A stretch of 64,000 nucleotides of DNA from Holothuria scabra (GCA_037179385.1 CM074193.1:40022846-40086845); one strand, 5' to 3'. Positions 11,186-24,392 are shown, counted from the stretch's first letter. The notes: a model not told the origin generated them from the sequence alone. Numbers and translations: made by a program.

Positions 11186-12829
11186 CTCATTCCTCAATAT
11201 TTTTCCTTTTCCAGTTTACGTCGTGCTTGGAGTGGACTATTGACCCCAATGTTACCTGCTTGGGCTACAATCGTACGACATAACCCTTAAATCTCTGGAC
11301 CAAGAGTATTTCCATGCCCAAGTTTATTAATAACCATGTATTTACAACTCTCCTTCGGTGTATTTTAATCTACAAATCCAAAACTTTTAGCACCATTGTG
11401 TATACTCTATATTATTTCTGTTGTGTGAGGCTATAACTAGCTCCAATCGTCTATGGCTTCACTAAATTTCTTCAAATTGACTCAAATTGGTATGGGAGTT
11501 TGCCTTTTACATTTTCTTTAATTCTAATTGGTTGTGAAAGATATGACATCATAAAAAGCAATAGCTTCGTGTATTTTTTATGAAGTGGGTGAGTCCAATG
11601 CCAACCATAGCCTATACGACTACTTTAACGGCCCTATCTTTCACCCAAAACTTACTTAGCTTGAAGTTTTGCTCGAAATAAAGTCGTACATAGAAGTATA
11701 GTCTAATTGGATTGACTTCAACAATTTCTGACAATTTCTGACCGTAGCCAGTATAAAAGGGTTAACCCCGGTGAAACATGTCAATTTTGAACTCTTCATA
11801 AAACTAAAAATGGATATTTGAGAATAAATAAATTAATAAAATGAAAATTCCTAAATATGCCGGTAATCAGTTGAAAGTTTTACCAAACACAGAACAATTT
11901 TACATCTAGGACACCTTGCAGAAACAAACATTTCTCAAATAACCCCTGTAGACCGCTCCCCAGGACGGTGTTCATGGACCATAGGGTCATATGCTTTGAC
12001 ATTTCGCAACACATCTTACCTCCTCCCAATAGTCGGATCGTCGCCCTTGTTCATAAACAAATGTCGATACACCACTGCGTTATCGTCCTTACAATTACTA
12101 TATTTGTAGCAGGATGTGTTGCAGTCCGCACAAAAGGGTACTGCAAATTTCAATTTGCTTATGTATTTGCTTGATGTACAGATTTGTTTCAAATGTGCGA
12201 ATGTATTTGCAATAGAATGAAAGTATTTGGGCAAGATCATAGCATGGGCTCTGGAGGGGGGGGGGGCATGGAGAGGGGCACTCCCCCCTCCCGAAAATGA
12301 AACTTGTGGAAAAATTAATTAAAAATTGAAATAAAAATATTAATAATGAATCATCAAAATATCTTCACTCATAGCGTCAGTTTTTACTCGTGAAATATGC
12401 GGACATTTGACCAGGAATAGCAAAAGAGAAGATAATATGCTGAATAGTGAAATCTTAATTTGGGGACCATCATTCGTGATATCTATTGGAAATTTGTAAT
12501 TGTAAAAGCTATGCCACAATTGTACTAGTTGTCAAATATGTAGTGTGCATATGGCATCCGACTATTGATGAATGCGTTGGTCTTGGTTTGGTCCCGTGCT
12601 GATTTCAAATGGCGACGCGCGGATGTAACTGGGATATACAAGGTGAATATGGGGGGGGGGGGGGATGATTCATAATTGGGTAACGGGTATATGCCTATAT
12701 AGGCTGTTTGACAGTTGTAAGTTTTACCGTGCATAGGCGTGCGAGACCGTTACCGAGAGGCAGATTTCCCTTCAACAATATTTTACATTGAAAATTCTAA
12801 AAATCTAAAAATTACAGACATGGAATTCC
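11186..12829. other. no gene recognised; poly(G) tracts
   Basis: It contains G runs at 12256-12265 and 12651-12664, the first within a G-rich repeat fragment. No coding feature is supported. Confidence 0.45.
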
Positions 12830-12960
12830 TGTTTCAGGGCTAGGTACATACAGCTTATAACACTAGCCAAGTGTCGTTTCCGGCCATCTGGAGGGTTTGT
12901 AAGGCCCAAAATTTCCTTGTACGCTCCGCGCCAACCTATGGTGGCGCTCCGCTTAGATAG
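12830..12960 (-). repeat. GGAGCGCCACC-family fragment
   Basis: It contains CGGCCATCTGGAGGG, TACGCTCCGCGCCAACC and GGTGGCGCTCCGC in the family order on the - strand. A C12 tract (12994-13005) follows. Confidence 0.6.
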
Positions 12961-13259
12961 TGCACACAATTTAATCATCCATGAATGACCTTGCCCCCCC
13001 CCCCCATATAAAATTTCCGCGGACGCCCATGGTTCTAAGTAAAACCCCACGACCCCGCACACATGACCTTGACGCAACACAATTTATGGATTTCCAGGTC
13101 GTTAAGGAGTTTTAAGATATAAATTATGTGTTTTTTTTTTCCGGTTCCTTGCGTTAACAAAAGAATCCTGTATGTGGTCAGGTTGGAGTGTGTGTATGGG
13201 TGTACACTGTCCTGGGACAATAGCTTGGGTACGCTCTAACTCATCAAGGAAAAGTTTGA

Positions 13260-13700
13260 CTTAAATGGAGCGTGGTATATAGAACCGCTTTTGTGGGGTG
13301 GCGTGTCCTATTGTTTCCGATGAAGTTCCAAAGTCATTTGGGTTAATAATAGTCAAAACCTGAAAAGCTTTCAAAGACAGTTCCTCGATGTAGAGAGCTT
13401 GGGTGGATTTCATACGTAGTATGTAGATACATGATGGTGCGAACTTACAGCCTGCACTTTTTGGTGGCAGTCGGGGGTCATTTGGAGTCACCAGATGTCA
13501 AACATGGAAAACCTTGTAAACACAAATATATCAAGACATGAAGCTGGAGTAGATTTTATATGTTATATGTGGAAGTGTTATGACAGTAAGAATGTCGTTG
13601 TTTTTTGCGAAGATCAAAGATCATCTGGGGTGACTTCAGGTTGAACACTGAAAACCTTGTGAACAAGTTATAAAATTATCTCAAGGTTTGAAACTTGGAA
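13260..13700 (+). repeat. degenerate E-element monomers
   Basis: About three diverged monomers are recognisable by TCATTTGG(A)GTCACCAG, ACCTTGT(A)AACAC, GGATTTCATACGTAGTATGTAGAT and TCATCTGGGGTGAC. No perfect half-site pair and no element ends remain. This is an old relic. Confidence 0.55.
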
Positions 13701-16700
13701 GATGAACAGTCGTCAACATTCAGTGCCAGCAACTTTGAAGGCTGCATAGGAGCCGCCAGAGTAACAGGAAAACTCCAATTTATTAACTAAATTTTGTTTG
13801 TATGCTAGTGGAGGAATGACTCAGAATGAATGAATATATTCAGCAAAGAACCTCGGGGTTCATTGGGCTCTTGTTTCTAAATCCCCCTCACAACCTTCAA
13901 CAACCACGACGCACTACCTTGGAAAAGTGAGTTAATTGAGAGGAGTAAACTTAAGCCTTAATTCACACATTGTTCCCCATCAACCACCAATCCCTTCGAA
14001 AACCCATCGTTTTGAAAAGTAAATATTTTCCAGCCGGCTAAAATACCTTATACAGCTGACTGGGACCGATAAGAGAAGAGGGGAGGTGCGTGGTCAGTTG
14101 CATTCGGTTTGACCAGTCACTGTACACGACCTCGCGCAACCCTTCTTAATCCCCCGTGAGCAGAGCGTTTCCCCAATTTTCAGCGCCGTTCACTGCCGAT
14201 ACTCGACCTCCATGGAGAGTTGGCGAACGGCATTATGACATGACAGTTGCAGATGTGTGGCACTGACAGATTACCCATGTCGTACCTTGCTTGACTCACG
14301 TGATGACATATACCTGTCTACTAATTAAAATCTCTCATAGCAAATCTACGTGGCACCATTCTAGAACACGTGACATATCGAGCTCCGCGCTGAGGTCAAG
14401 CACCTCTCATGGGAGACATTGAACGCTTATAGTATTTAAAGCAATTATATAAGGGGTAATCAAAGCGCTATTTTTAATTCATTTTCATAAGTATGTTAAT
14501 TGCAAAAGGTTCATTATTTAGGCACCATTGACACAAAGTTTATGTGACGCGCTCTCATACACTCACATAATAGTGCCGTGCGAGTTGTGATTTAAGTGAC
14601 CACAGTTATTAAAGTTTGCACACATATCGGCCATTGCACTCATATAACTAATCAATTGTTTGTATAAGATATCATTATATTATATCAGCAGATTAAATCT
14701 GCTTTTCTTGACCTGGATAGTTTCTCTAATCAATTATTTTGAGGCAATGCCACTGCCCCATTTTCGTTGCAAGTCGGAATTAAATTCAGTCTTATAAAGT
14801 GTAGATGGGTGAGTGAATATTAGTAAAGAGGGAGGGGGAAAAACAACACTAACGGAACTGAAAGAGTTAACAACCTTGGAAAAATGGTAACAAGAAGATA
14901 ATGCATTCGCTGGTAGGAGTTGAGGAGAGGTGAAATCAGTCCATGGAAAAAATGACAGAACATTTCCATCGCAGTTTTTTCCTTCAAACATGAATATTAT
15001 TTCACTTGTGGAGTGGCTAAGGGTGTCACTTGAAGTTTATTCTGATGAAATGATAGGCTGAGACATATTCATCACATTTTGGTTTTCGCTTGGAGCCAAG
15101 ACACATTCCTCCAAGTCGTTCTGATGCTTAAAGTCGTCACTTTTGTTCAAGCTGCAAAAACATGAGAGGGACTTAGCCGGTACTCAGCTGACATTATTGT
15201 CAGTGTAATGTTACTCACTGTGATTCCAGGTTGGCATCTGTTCGTTATGCTTGTAACCTATATAGAAGACCCCATGCTGGCAGTCACGAGTCAATGTCCG
15301 GGCGAACTTTTCTTAGATTCCCCAGCTACTCGACTTATGACTGTATGAATATTAACCTGTATATCTGTCGTCTCGATCTTTGAGTGTGTTATATGAGCGT
15401 GTATCCATGGTAATATATTCGACTGTTTAATCGGTGAAATACTAACTTTTTAATAACACTTATAGCAGCAGAAAGTATGTTAGACAAATACTATTTGCAG
15501 AATTATGATAGAACAAATCGAATTAATATGCTCATCGTGGCGACATTCATAATCTTTTCGGCAGGGACAAGGGACTATATGCAGTATACAATAATAGTTT
15601 CAGTTAGTGCGCCCAAAGGGAAGGTTGCAAAGAATATGCGTCTTATCAGTTACATCTACATGTAAAGAATCTGTTGGTATCTTTAATAATTAGCGGTTTT
15701 AAAAGTTGGCAGGATTACTGGTGACGTTTAAAATACCTAGTATAGGGTGGGAGTAGGGACAACTGCTCATGCTTTCTCTATATTGTGATGTCACACTCCT
15801 GTACTGAAAAGCTGGTTCTTAATGTCTGGTATGAAGACCTCTTTATGTTCTTTGAGAATCACAAGAAAAAGGCTCTGCCTGGAACCCCTCATTACCAGTT
15901 TTCATCTATAAAGAACCAAACGGCCCTTTTTCTTAGAATTAATTCAGGGTCAAGCACACCGGGGTATGGAGTGTTACCGCCAAATTAGTGAAAGCAACGA
16001 TAGTTGAAAAATTTGAAATTCCTTTTCAAACAAGGTTTAGTGCCGTAGACTTTTCTTGGTTTCATTGTTGAAGTTAGCACCATATCACCATTTTCATGCC
16101 CCTATCATTCGTTCAAAAATGTTAAAATGTTCGCCTGCTCCGAGCGTTTCAGTCTCATTGATTCAATAATTAACGAGTGGGCGGATCAAGGATTTTTCCC
16201 AGATGCGGGTCCGAAGGGTGATCGCCGGCTTGGGGGAGGGGTATAAGGAGAGGGTCCCCCTTGAAAATTTTTGCAATTCAAAGCTTCTGAAAACCAATTT
16301 AGTGAACTCTAGCATGCAAAAGGCAAAATTTTTTGCAATGAAAATGGATGGGAATTGAGCAAATTTTAACCGGGAAATGAAAAAGGTTTCGTTTACCTCA
16401 GTTGTGTGGGACTAATTGATACTTCCGCCATATCATTTTCAATGGGGCCAGAGCCACAACAGCCCTTTCTTGGCAAAGTCGGCTAGTTAACTGCTCTATC
16501 CGCGGGTGCTTCAGTACGACGCTCAAACGACTTCGTCGGCTGGGAAACCGATTTTAGTGGCAAGCATAATACTAAGCAGCTAAGTGAGAAAAGCCGGAGT
16601 ACCCGCGAAATAACCCATGTCACTCGACAACCCGGGACCCTATAGGTCTTGATTGTCAAGCCTTCAAGGTGAAATTTTGCCGTAGGCAACCTCGACGCAA

Positions 16701-17369
16701 GGTGTTCGTTTACCAATGACGAACGAGTGGTGGCGCTGTACACCTGTTTAGCTTTGAGTGTATGTATACACAGTAACTAAATTCCAACTTTTGACGATTT
16801 TTTACGCACTTTTCAAGGTCGCGTGCACGCTTAAATTAATTTGGTTGTATGTAACGACACCTAATTTGTAGTGATAACCGCCATCGTGACGCACATGCAT
16901 GTTTAAAACTGGTGTTTCAAAATTTTTGGTGGCCAAGAGCAGAAGAGGGAGGTCCCGGACCCTTGGACCTCCCTGGATCACCGTCTGCATCATCAGGCAT
17001 GCCAAACAATTATAAATCAAACCGTTTATGATTGGTTATACTGATACATAGCTGAGGGTTGTCATTACACAGGATTACAAAGCGGCACGAGAATTCTTGC
17101 CTTTCTTTTCTTTTGTAAAATCATGTTTGATGATGTTGAAAACTGCTTAGGAAGGCTTCTTTCTGCAAGGGGTACAGTGAGGTGTCTTTTTGAAAGAACA
17201 TAGAAGCACTTATTACTGTTTTCAGTCAGAACAAGTTTCCCAAATTTCGTTCAGTTTGCACACTTCAGTCCTCGGGTCTATTGCTCTAATCTTTAGTACC
17301 CTTTCAATCGCATTCTTCAATTCTTCAATTTTTCAATTTTGTGGGTTTTACATCTGTACTAAAGCAGGA
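13701..17369. other. no gene recognised
   Basis: A long stretch without a credible exon. A small perfect palindrome (AGCAGATT-A-AATCTGCT) lies at 14687-14703. A G-rich stretch at 16195-16260 resembles the one at 54430-54480. N-terminal exons of the downstream dehydrogenase might be expected on this side. I looked for the TGxxxGxG-coding motif and did not find it, but the search was by eye. Confidence 0.4.
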
Positions 17370-17500
17370 ATTAGGGGAGGCTTATTCGTACCACAGTTGA
17401 AACTCCACGCTTCTGTTTCTTTGACATGGGGAATAAGTAGCTCATATACCCAGATTTCCAGTTGTATGTGGAGCCGATATGCTGGCGCTCCTCCATAATA
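17370..17500 (-). repeat. probable GGAGCGCCACC-family fragment
   Basis: It ends in GATATGCTGGCGCTCCTCC, like the other - strand copies. The interior is diverged. Confidence 0.4.
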
Positions 17501-17539
17501 CTCGTTTGGGGGATGTCATAAAGGCATGGGAAAAAAGTC

Positions 17540-17706
17540 TCTGTATTGCGCTAACGTATTCAAGGCAAGGAATCAAGAAAAACCTTACAAGGGCTACAAG
17601 TATGGTTTTAAGCTACAAGAGAAATAGTTTGTAACTAAAACCATAATTGTAACCCTTGTAAGGTTTTTCTAGATTCCTTGCCTTGAATACGTAAGCTCAA
17701 TATAGA
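17540..17706. repeat. near-perfect 167-bp hairpin (inverted repeat)
   Basis: Left arm 17541-17616 and right arm 17631-17705 are inverted copies differing at only a handful of about 75 positions, with a loop of about 14 nt (17617-17630). Shared blocks include CGTATTCAAGGCAAGGAATC and AGAAAAACCTTACAAGGG. Such a compact fold-back could be a palindromic MITE or, if transcribed, a long-hairpin RNA. No target duplication is evident. Confidence 0.9.
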
Positions 17707-17879
17707 TTATTTGCAGTTCAAATGTCGTGGGGTCAACCAATTGAGGTCAGAAGAACGCCCAAAATGTAAAAACATATTATCCTAAAGTAAGTACACTTTG
17801 GAGCTTGATGCTTTACGCGTGACTTCTCTCGAAATGGAGAAAATGACAGCTTGATTTTTTTGTATTTTTTTTATCTTAC

Positions 17880-18200
17880 GGGGGAAGGTCATTCGGGGTC
17901 ATACAACAAGAGGTTAGAATTTCGTAAATGTAATGTCACAAGGAGGGCAATTGGATCGTATAGTTAAGATGTGAAAGCCCATATTTGTTGATATTCCCTG
18001 TTGCTTATGGTGAATGTTACAGGGTAATTCCTGTAATCCGTGAAAAAAACTTGTAAACATGACATCTGAAGGAGGGAAAGGTAGTTTAGTGTCAGGTATG
18101 GTAGTTAAGGAAGTATTTGATCTTGGTACGTTATACATAAACAATCACTGGTGACTTTGCTGTAAGTAAGGGCTCAGTGAAAACCTTGTACAATAGAAAA
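17880..18200 (+). repeat. very degenerate E-element-like monomers
   Basis: AAGGTCATTCGGGGTCAT, TTGTAAACATGACATCTGAAGG and GTGAAAACCTTGTACAAT echo the E monomer in order and spacing. It is too diverged to be sure. Confidence 0.35.
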
Positions 18201-18751
18201 CTCTCAAAAATGTGGGCAAACAAAGTCCGACATTTGGAACCAGTTGCATAACCCAGGTTTTGTCATTTTGCTCTGTGCGTATCTGTGTTTGTGGGGGTGG
18301 GTGGGGGCTGAAGTGGGAAAAGTGTTTGGAAATGGAGCAACGAAACTTTCTAAGCGAGGCAACAGCATCGATCATCGCGAAACGTACTTTACAGAGAAGA
18401 TTTTGACTACAAACACGTCTCAGGTTGTAGCATAAAATAGTCTAAAAAGTGCTATAGCATGAGGATCGTGACAATTTGGTCCCATTTTTTTATAATGGAT
18501 GGGGTTGATTTTGGTTTCGTGACTTTATTTGTCAGTGCCTTTTCAACGCGAAAACTAAAAACAATAGTTTAACTTTGTCTCATTCGTATCAATTTTTACA
18601 AATACACTGTTCAGTGTTTGCAGTCGCGGTTATTTGTGATAATATGTGGAGAGAGTTCAATTAACACCATTTGAAGCAAAATTCTTCCTATGATATTGGT
18701 TCAATTCGAGGATAAAATGAGGGAAAGGGTTTCGAAGTGTGCATATATTAC

Positions 18752-18812
18752 TTTTTCCAGAGTCCTCCCGACCCTCTGGCAGAGGGCCGTTCGGCGAAAC
18801 CAAACTTGAAGT
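18752..18812 (-). repeat. dispersed repeat, inverted partner of 34418-34480
   Basis: About 60 bp with the blocks AGGGCCGTTCGGCGAAACC and AGTCCTCCCGACC. A reverse-complement copy lies at 34418-34480 and more diverged relatives lie near 50260-50320 and 53545-53602. It sits 90 bp upstream of the first visible dehydrogenase exon. Confidence 0.7.
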
Positions 18813-18900
18813 GTACATACATTACGCCCGTGTTAATGGGTGTATCTAACAGTCACTTTTAAGGTGTTGATCACCTTCTATTTTGTTTGTTTCTTTGCAG

Positions 18901-19053
18901 AGTTCTGGGGACTTGTTAATAATGCTGGTGTATCCGTTTACGGTTTGGTGGAATGGTGTACTATGGACATGTACAATCGAGTGCTCGATGTCAATCTGTT
19001 GGGTGTGATACGGGTAACCAAGGCATTCCTTCCTCTGCTAAGGCAAAGCAAAG
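18901..19053 (+). CDS. BDH1-like short-chain dehydrogenase (SDR9C), penultimate coding exon
   Basis: Partial gene; the enzyme should be an NAD(H)-dependent oxidoreductase. The exon follows a pyrimidine-rich acceptor ending in TTTCTTTGCAG. It starts with the last two bases of a split codon and encodes FWGLVNNAGVSVYG, through VLDVNLLG, to LLRQSK. NNAG is the SDR structural motif and the Asn of VNLLG is the first catalytic-tetrad residue. The donor is AAAG|GTTCGG after the first base of a Gly codon. Reading on past it gives non-homologous residues and a stop at 19113. The next exon restores SKG-RITNIGS exactly, which fixes the boundary. The N-terminal TGxxxGxG exons were not found. Confidence 0.88.
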
Positions 19054-19184
19054 GTTCGGTTATTTTTATATCAACCGTATTAAATCCAGGACTACTATGT
19101 GAGGTCGTGGCATAGGCCTATTTCAAAAGTTCACTTTTTTAAGGGGCGCATGATTAAGCGGGCAGAGGAATACCTGCCGGAAAG

Positions 19185-19225
19185 TTTAATACTCTCAAAT
19201 ACCAAGCGGAGCGCCACCTTGAGTA
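19185..19225 (+). repeat. GGAGCGCCACC-family fragment
   Basis: ACCAAGCGGAGCGCCACC occurs here exactly as at 44839-44856. The flanks are short and diverged. The rest of 19226-19835 is AT-rich with no feature except a C15 tract at 19716-19730. Confidence 0.55.
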
Positions 19226-19835
19226 TAATTGGCCTCTAGCGTTCAAAACGTTTTGGCGTTTTCCAGTCTTGTAAGTAAAATCGAAATCAATTGTTAAGTT
19301 AAGGTCTCGTTTGCAAGAATTTTCACTCTAATAAGGAAAAATGGGCATTTGCAAAATGATCAGAAATTTTCCTGACAAATGCAGGGCGTATAGACAATTT
19401 TTGGAGTGGCGGAGAGGCAAACTCAAAGTTGAATCATTGTTACGTATTATTCTTGATCGGTGTCCTGATAGAAGAGTATAAGAGACGAGTATGTTTTCTT
19501 CTACATGATTTTTTCTGCAAAATGTTGCGATCAAGTGCTTGTTTTATATTACATCTAGGTGATAAAAATTTATTTTCAATTAATAAAAATATCTGAGTTT
19601 GACAAAAGCGAATTATGATGCGCATTGCAGATTCCTTTCCCTATTCCCCTGGGTAGTAGCGGCACCAGCGGAGGTCAAGGAGGCATTCCCCCAGTCAGAG
19701 CCTTTGCCCCGGTTGCCCCCCCCCCCCCCCTCAGCTCCCCAAAAAGAATGACCTGAAATGAGTTTTCTAGGCAAAGGAATTAAAAATTACCCTCCAAACA
19801 GGTTGAACCATTCCCAAAGTTTTTAAAGTAAACGG

Positions 19836-20711
19836 TTTTTTGGTTTCGATGATAAGAGAAATCAATGCATTCATGATGGCGTGTGTTTGTGTGTGTGTGT
19901 GAGTGTGTTTGTGACACCTTGCTTATTAACACGATGTCTCAAGATAAGAATGTCTGACAGTTTTCAAACTTAGTACATGAATGCGCCACATTGAGAGAAA
20001 AAAACCCTATTGTTTTTGGTGAAGATCAAAGGTCATCTTGGGTCACCAGGGGTCAAAGTCTGAAAATCTTGTTAGTGCGATATCTCAAGGTGGGAAACTG
20101 GGATAGATTTCATGGTTAGTATGTGGATACATTTTAATTAAAAAATGGTCCATTTGGCGGAGGTCAAACGTCATCTAGGGTCTCCGTGTGTCCAAGTCTG
20201 AGAATCTCGTTAACATGATATCTCAAGGTAGGAGGATTTGATAGATTTCATATTTAGTATGTGGATGCGTTATGGTCAGGAGATAGTCCTTATTGTTTTT
20301 GGTGGACATCAAGGTCATTTGGGGTCACCTGGGGTCAATCCTGGATAGATTTCACATTTGGTATGTGGATGCGTTATGGTCAGGAGATGGTGCATATTGT
20401 TTTGGGTGAAGGTCATATGGGGTCACCAGGGGTCAAGTTCTCAAAACCTTTCGAAATGTGATGTCGGTCTGTATGTATGTTTGTCTGTCTCTCTGTCTAT
20501 GAATTTTATGGAGATCAAAGGTCACCTTGGGTCACTGGAGGTCAAAATGTGAATGAAAACATTGTTAGGTGTTAACGCATGTTTAATGTGGGAAACTTAA
20601 ATAGATTTCACATGACAATATGTGGTATGTGTATGCACATTGTGGTGAGAAGATGATCCCTGTTTTTGTAAGTGGAGGTCAAAGGTCATCTGGGATAACA
20701 AATTAATTTTT
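19836..20711 (+). mobile_element. E element 3, 5' part (interrupted by H element 1)
   Basis: It starts with the conserved GGTTTCGATGATAAGAGAAA hairpin region and TGCATTCATGATGGC, then (TG)n at 19880-19911. Five or six mutated monomers follow, then one with a perfect AGGTCA-A-AGGTCA at 20676-20688. After TCATCTGGGATAACAAATTAATTTTT the sequence switches to the H 5' end. The missing E 3' end (TTTGAACATGCTAGTATAAC) reappears at 26819, directly after the H 3' end, so the two parts probably formed one element. Confidence 0.7.
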
Positions 20712-21099
20712 AGCTCACACATGTACACATGTGTGAGGTTATCAAATGGGGCAGATGGCGTCAACTTTTTAACAGAAGTCTTCTTCTTCCTCATTTTTTG
20801 AGATTTGCAGGGGCTGAAATTTTGGTGCATGACTGCTTTGGAGAGGAGCATTCATACCCACCTACTTACATTCTAATATAGGAAATTTAAGTTGTGTTTT
20901 ACAGCTGTTTTTTTAAGTGGTGAGTTCATTTTGCCTGCTGAGCAGTTAGTTGTTTATTTATTGCACTAATAGCAGTGTGCTTGGTTGTGTGTTCAGTTCT
21001 TATCTTGCACATATATGCAGGCTATTGAACCTGGTTCATGTTACAGCTGGTTGAACAAAGCATTCACAGTACTGTCACTGTATGCTTTAGACCAAAATC

Positions 21100-22829
21100 T
21101 GTCCTGCTTTTTCGTGTTACTTCGCGACGTACTTCGGAGGGTCTGATTGAAAAAAATACGAATCGATGGGAAAAGATGAAATAATAACCCATGCAATTAC
21201 CACAAGCGATCCGTTTGGCCTATGGATCAAGAAAAAATAAGTAAAAATATCGTTTTAAATTCAAAATCTGGCGAAGGTGTGATAGACACACAACTTCCAC
21301 GTTTCAAGTAAACTTTCCCTCGAAGAGTACTAAAATTACAGCTGCAGCCTCAAATCATGTTCTAAAGGCACTTTAATTATCTGAAATGTGCCTCATTGTT
21401 AAATTTATGAAAAAATTCAACAAATTTTAATGCTTTTTTTGGTACATGGGATTAAAAATGGTAAAAAGATGTGGAAAGAAAAGGGATACTTTTTCGCGAA
21501 CGAGGAGCTGTATATGTCCCTGCTACGTCGGTTTCGCGCGTAACGTTAACTGCGAATGAGTAACTCGAGCTGGATACCGATCCACATTGCATTATCTGCG
21601 TCACTCCGATCTCTGAAAAAAGAATAATACCCTTCAACCCATCTAGTATCATTTTTGTATCGAGGAACGACGAAATCTATAGAAGGTTAGCAATACGAAA
21701 ACGGACGAGAATGTCACCGAGCTGTATTTCGTGTAATAGGTTCTAATAGGCACTGGCATCGATCTGGGGTGTGTTGGTTCTCAAGTTATTAGGGAATAGT
21801 TGTAGCTTTAATTCGGCTTATCAGTAACTTACATGCTATCTAAAAATCCTAAACCGCTACAAACTTACTTAAAATTTTGTGGTCGAACTGTTATTAGCGG
21901 CTGGGAACGGTTTCCCTTCCGAAAATTATCGGAATTTGTGTACTAAATTTTCTGGTCCCAATATGAGCCTCAGTGAGCTCAGTACTAGTGCCAAACTGAA
22001 TACGGTACACTGACCACATTTTGTAAAAACGATCAGCCCTTTCCCGATGAAATGCTTGTTGCGACACTCGACGAAGTAGCCATGTATTAACATTTTGACC
22101 TTTCTGGCAAAAAATCTCATCAGAAATTCCTGCCCCTGGAGACTTGGTGTTATGACATGGCCAATAGCTTTAGACAGGGGCTGGTGTTTCAATAGAAAAT
22201 CGCAAGCAGACCTTGGCATCTTTCATGCTATTAGGCGTCGACCTTTCAGGTGGGGATAGGGGGACTGCACTCCTCCCAGAGCAGGGGAAGTGCTTATTTC
22301 AGGGCACTGGCATTTACATGTATTTTAGGGCAAGGGGTAGCCTGTAGTAGCTAGTCAGTTCGGCCTGCAGCGGACCGTGTTGACATGCGGCCGGGCAAAA
22401 TAGGACTTGAAAAATATTCAGTTCGAATTCACGGCACTGAAACAGGATCCGCCTCTTCTCGTACGCCTTTGTGTATTTTTGAAATGACGGTACCTGATAT
22501 GTTTTTTTAAATATATCAACTTGAAAAAAATTACATTCTTTTTCCGCATTTTTAATCTAAGTTTCAGTTGAGCATAACTTTTCTAAAGTTAGACCAACCT
22601 CCTTGGTTCAAGATCATATGGTATCTAATTATGACTGAATTCGATTCCGTCAATATTCAGATACAAATCAATCCTTGAAACTCGTTTGAACTTGGTGCGG
22701 GTGCGGCAAAGATATACGAAAGGTCACTGTCAGCGCTACTCTGGATTCGATGTCCCGCATGTGGTGTGTATGAGAACATTTGACTTCGGTAGGCCAAAGC
22801 TTCCCTGCCTGGAATATGAAGTCTTTCTC
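21100..22829. other. no gene recognised (interior of H element 1)
   Basis: AT-rich sequence, no recognisable transposon protein, no tandem repeat. Confidence 0.4.
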
Positions 22830-23130
22830 GAAAGACTAATTGGCGCGGAGCGTATACAAAATTTTGAAAAATCGCGACCCCGCAGACCCCGATGACGTTT
22901 CAAAAGTTTCCCAAATTTGTTGTCCTTTTAGACAAAATATTTCAAAATCAAGAACTTTAATTGTAGGAAAATTGGAATCTTATGAAAGACAGGTCACAAA
23001 AATATAGCAACATAGCCACCGGTGTCTCTTAATGATGTGGTGTCACACAAATGTTAAATATCCGATTTTGACTACGTCCAGAGCTCAGAAAAGTTTACCA
23101 AACTGATCTATTAGTGAGAACTAGTGCATT
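22830..23130 (+). repeat. dispersed repeat: GGCGCGGAGCG block plus family shared with 36890-37080
   Basis: TTGGCGCGGAGCG and TTTTGAAAAATCGCG belong to the GGAGCGCCACC family. Downstream, TCTTATGAAAG, GTGTCACA, AAATRTCCGATTTTG and AAAAGTTTACC are shared in order with 36890-37080. The frame at 22686-22895 crosses this repeat and is not treated as a gene. Confidence 0.5.
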
Positions 23131-23769
23131 TTATGTTCCATAATGTTTCGCTGTTTTTTGAGATTTGGAAAATTAAAGAAGGGTTTTCTGACACGGGAAG
23201 TGAAAGCGCGGAAGCATGCTCCCCCTCATTTTTCATTTTCACTGAGGGTTTCACCCCTCAGCCCCCCGCTTCCATATGCTAAAAAAGTTTTTTCTTTTTA
23301 CTCTTCGGACGGTAGGCCTACCATTTCAAAACAATTGTGCTCAAAGGGTTCCAAATGGAATGTTCCCCTATAAAATACATGCAAAATACCAAGCATATGA
23401 ATGAGTGGCAGGTTCGAACCACTGGTTGTTGTGATTATATCTCTAGGAATCTTGGGCCCCTCTCCACCTGACATAAGATAATGCATTCATACAGCTCTCA
23501 CCCCGGTCGGTATTTTCACATTTTGTAAACTTTACCCCACGATCGGTTCCCCTTTTTCCTGGCAGAAATGCTGGCGATACGTGATGCTAAGTTTCTCCCA
23601 GGAAATTTGAGCTTGGTTCTTTGATGATAGATCATATAGTTTAAACTTATACTTGGAGTGAACGTCCAAGGCTTCATGGAGTTTCGACGCTGGTTCAAAA
23701 TCATGCAGGCATGCTCACTAGAAGAGATTATACTTTACAGCTTTAGGTATAGTCAGGGTTTTTTGGCAG
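23131..23769. other. no gene recognised
   Basis: Short frames only. A tRNA T-arm-like GGTTCGAACC lies at 23410-23419 without a matching tRNA body. Confidence 0.4.
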
Positions 23770-24010
23770 CCCAGCTGAAAATTCCATTTGGAACCCTTTT
23801 GGGTTAAACCCTTTGAACCCAAAGGGTTTCAAGTGATACCTTTTGTAAATATCCTTTGCAATAGGACAGTCCCTTTGGTAGATGATGAAATTGGTCAAAA
23901 CTCAAAGGGAATTATAAAATTACCCTTTTAATTAAACCAAACCCTTTTGAAAACCCTTTCCCATTTGCCACCTTTGAAACCTTTTGGTTGATTTGGACTA
24001 AAGATCTCAA
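23770..24010. repeat. cluster of CCCTTTGGG-type palindromic words
   Basis: The words ACCCTTT, CCCTTTGG, CCAAAGGG and CCCTTTTG recur more than ten times in about 240 bp, in both orientations. The arrangement resembles 47478-47640, which uses a different word. Confidence 0.6.
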
Positions 24011-24392
24011 TGGGAATAAAGTTCTGCTTTGCCGTAAGGCCTGTCCATTTAGGCCTATCCTCTCAAGTTAGTTAGATGGACGGAGTTTTACGTGACGGCC
24101 AATATGGCCAGTTTCTAACCAATTGTTTTATGTCGAGCCGCCACGGATCGACTAGCTTTTCCACTTGTGACTATCTGGCTTGTTTTTCCTACTCAATTGC
24201 AAAGCTTTATACTGAGCACCAAGCACAAAGGTATTTTTTACAGTCTTCAGTATGACCAGGCCAACATTCGAACTCCCGACCTCCCAACTGCAAGCTAGTC
24301 CAGGCGCGTATCCGCACATTCAAAAAAGGGGGTTGACCTAAGAGATAAAAGGGGTGAGAGGGAACTGCACTGCTAATTTTCCATTTGTTTTT

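Noticed and set aside
19054..19115. Read-through end of the 18840-19115 frame as protein
   Set aside because: After SKG the residues leave the family pattern. The GT at 19054 and the exact continuation at 32959 show this is intron.
24255..24300. tRNA gene on the - strand (B-box-like GAGTTCGAATG)
   Set aside because: No cloverleaf or A-box at the right distance could be found; it is probably a SINE relic.
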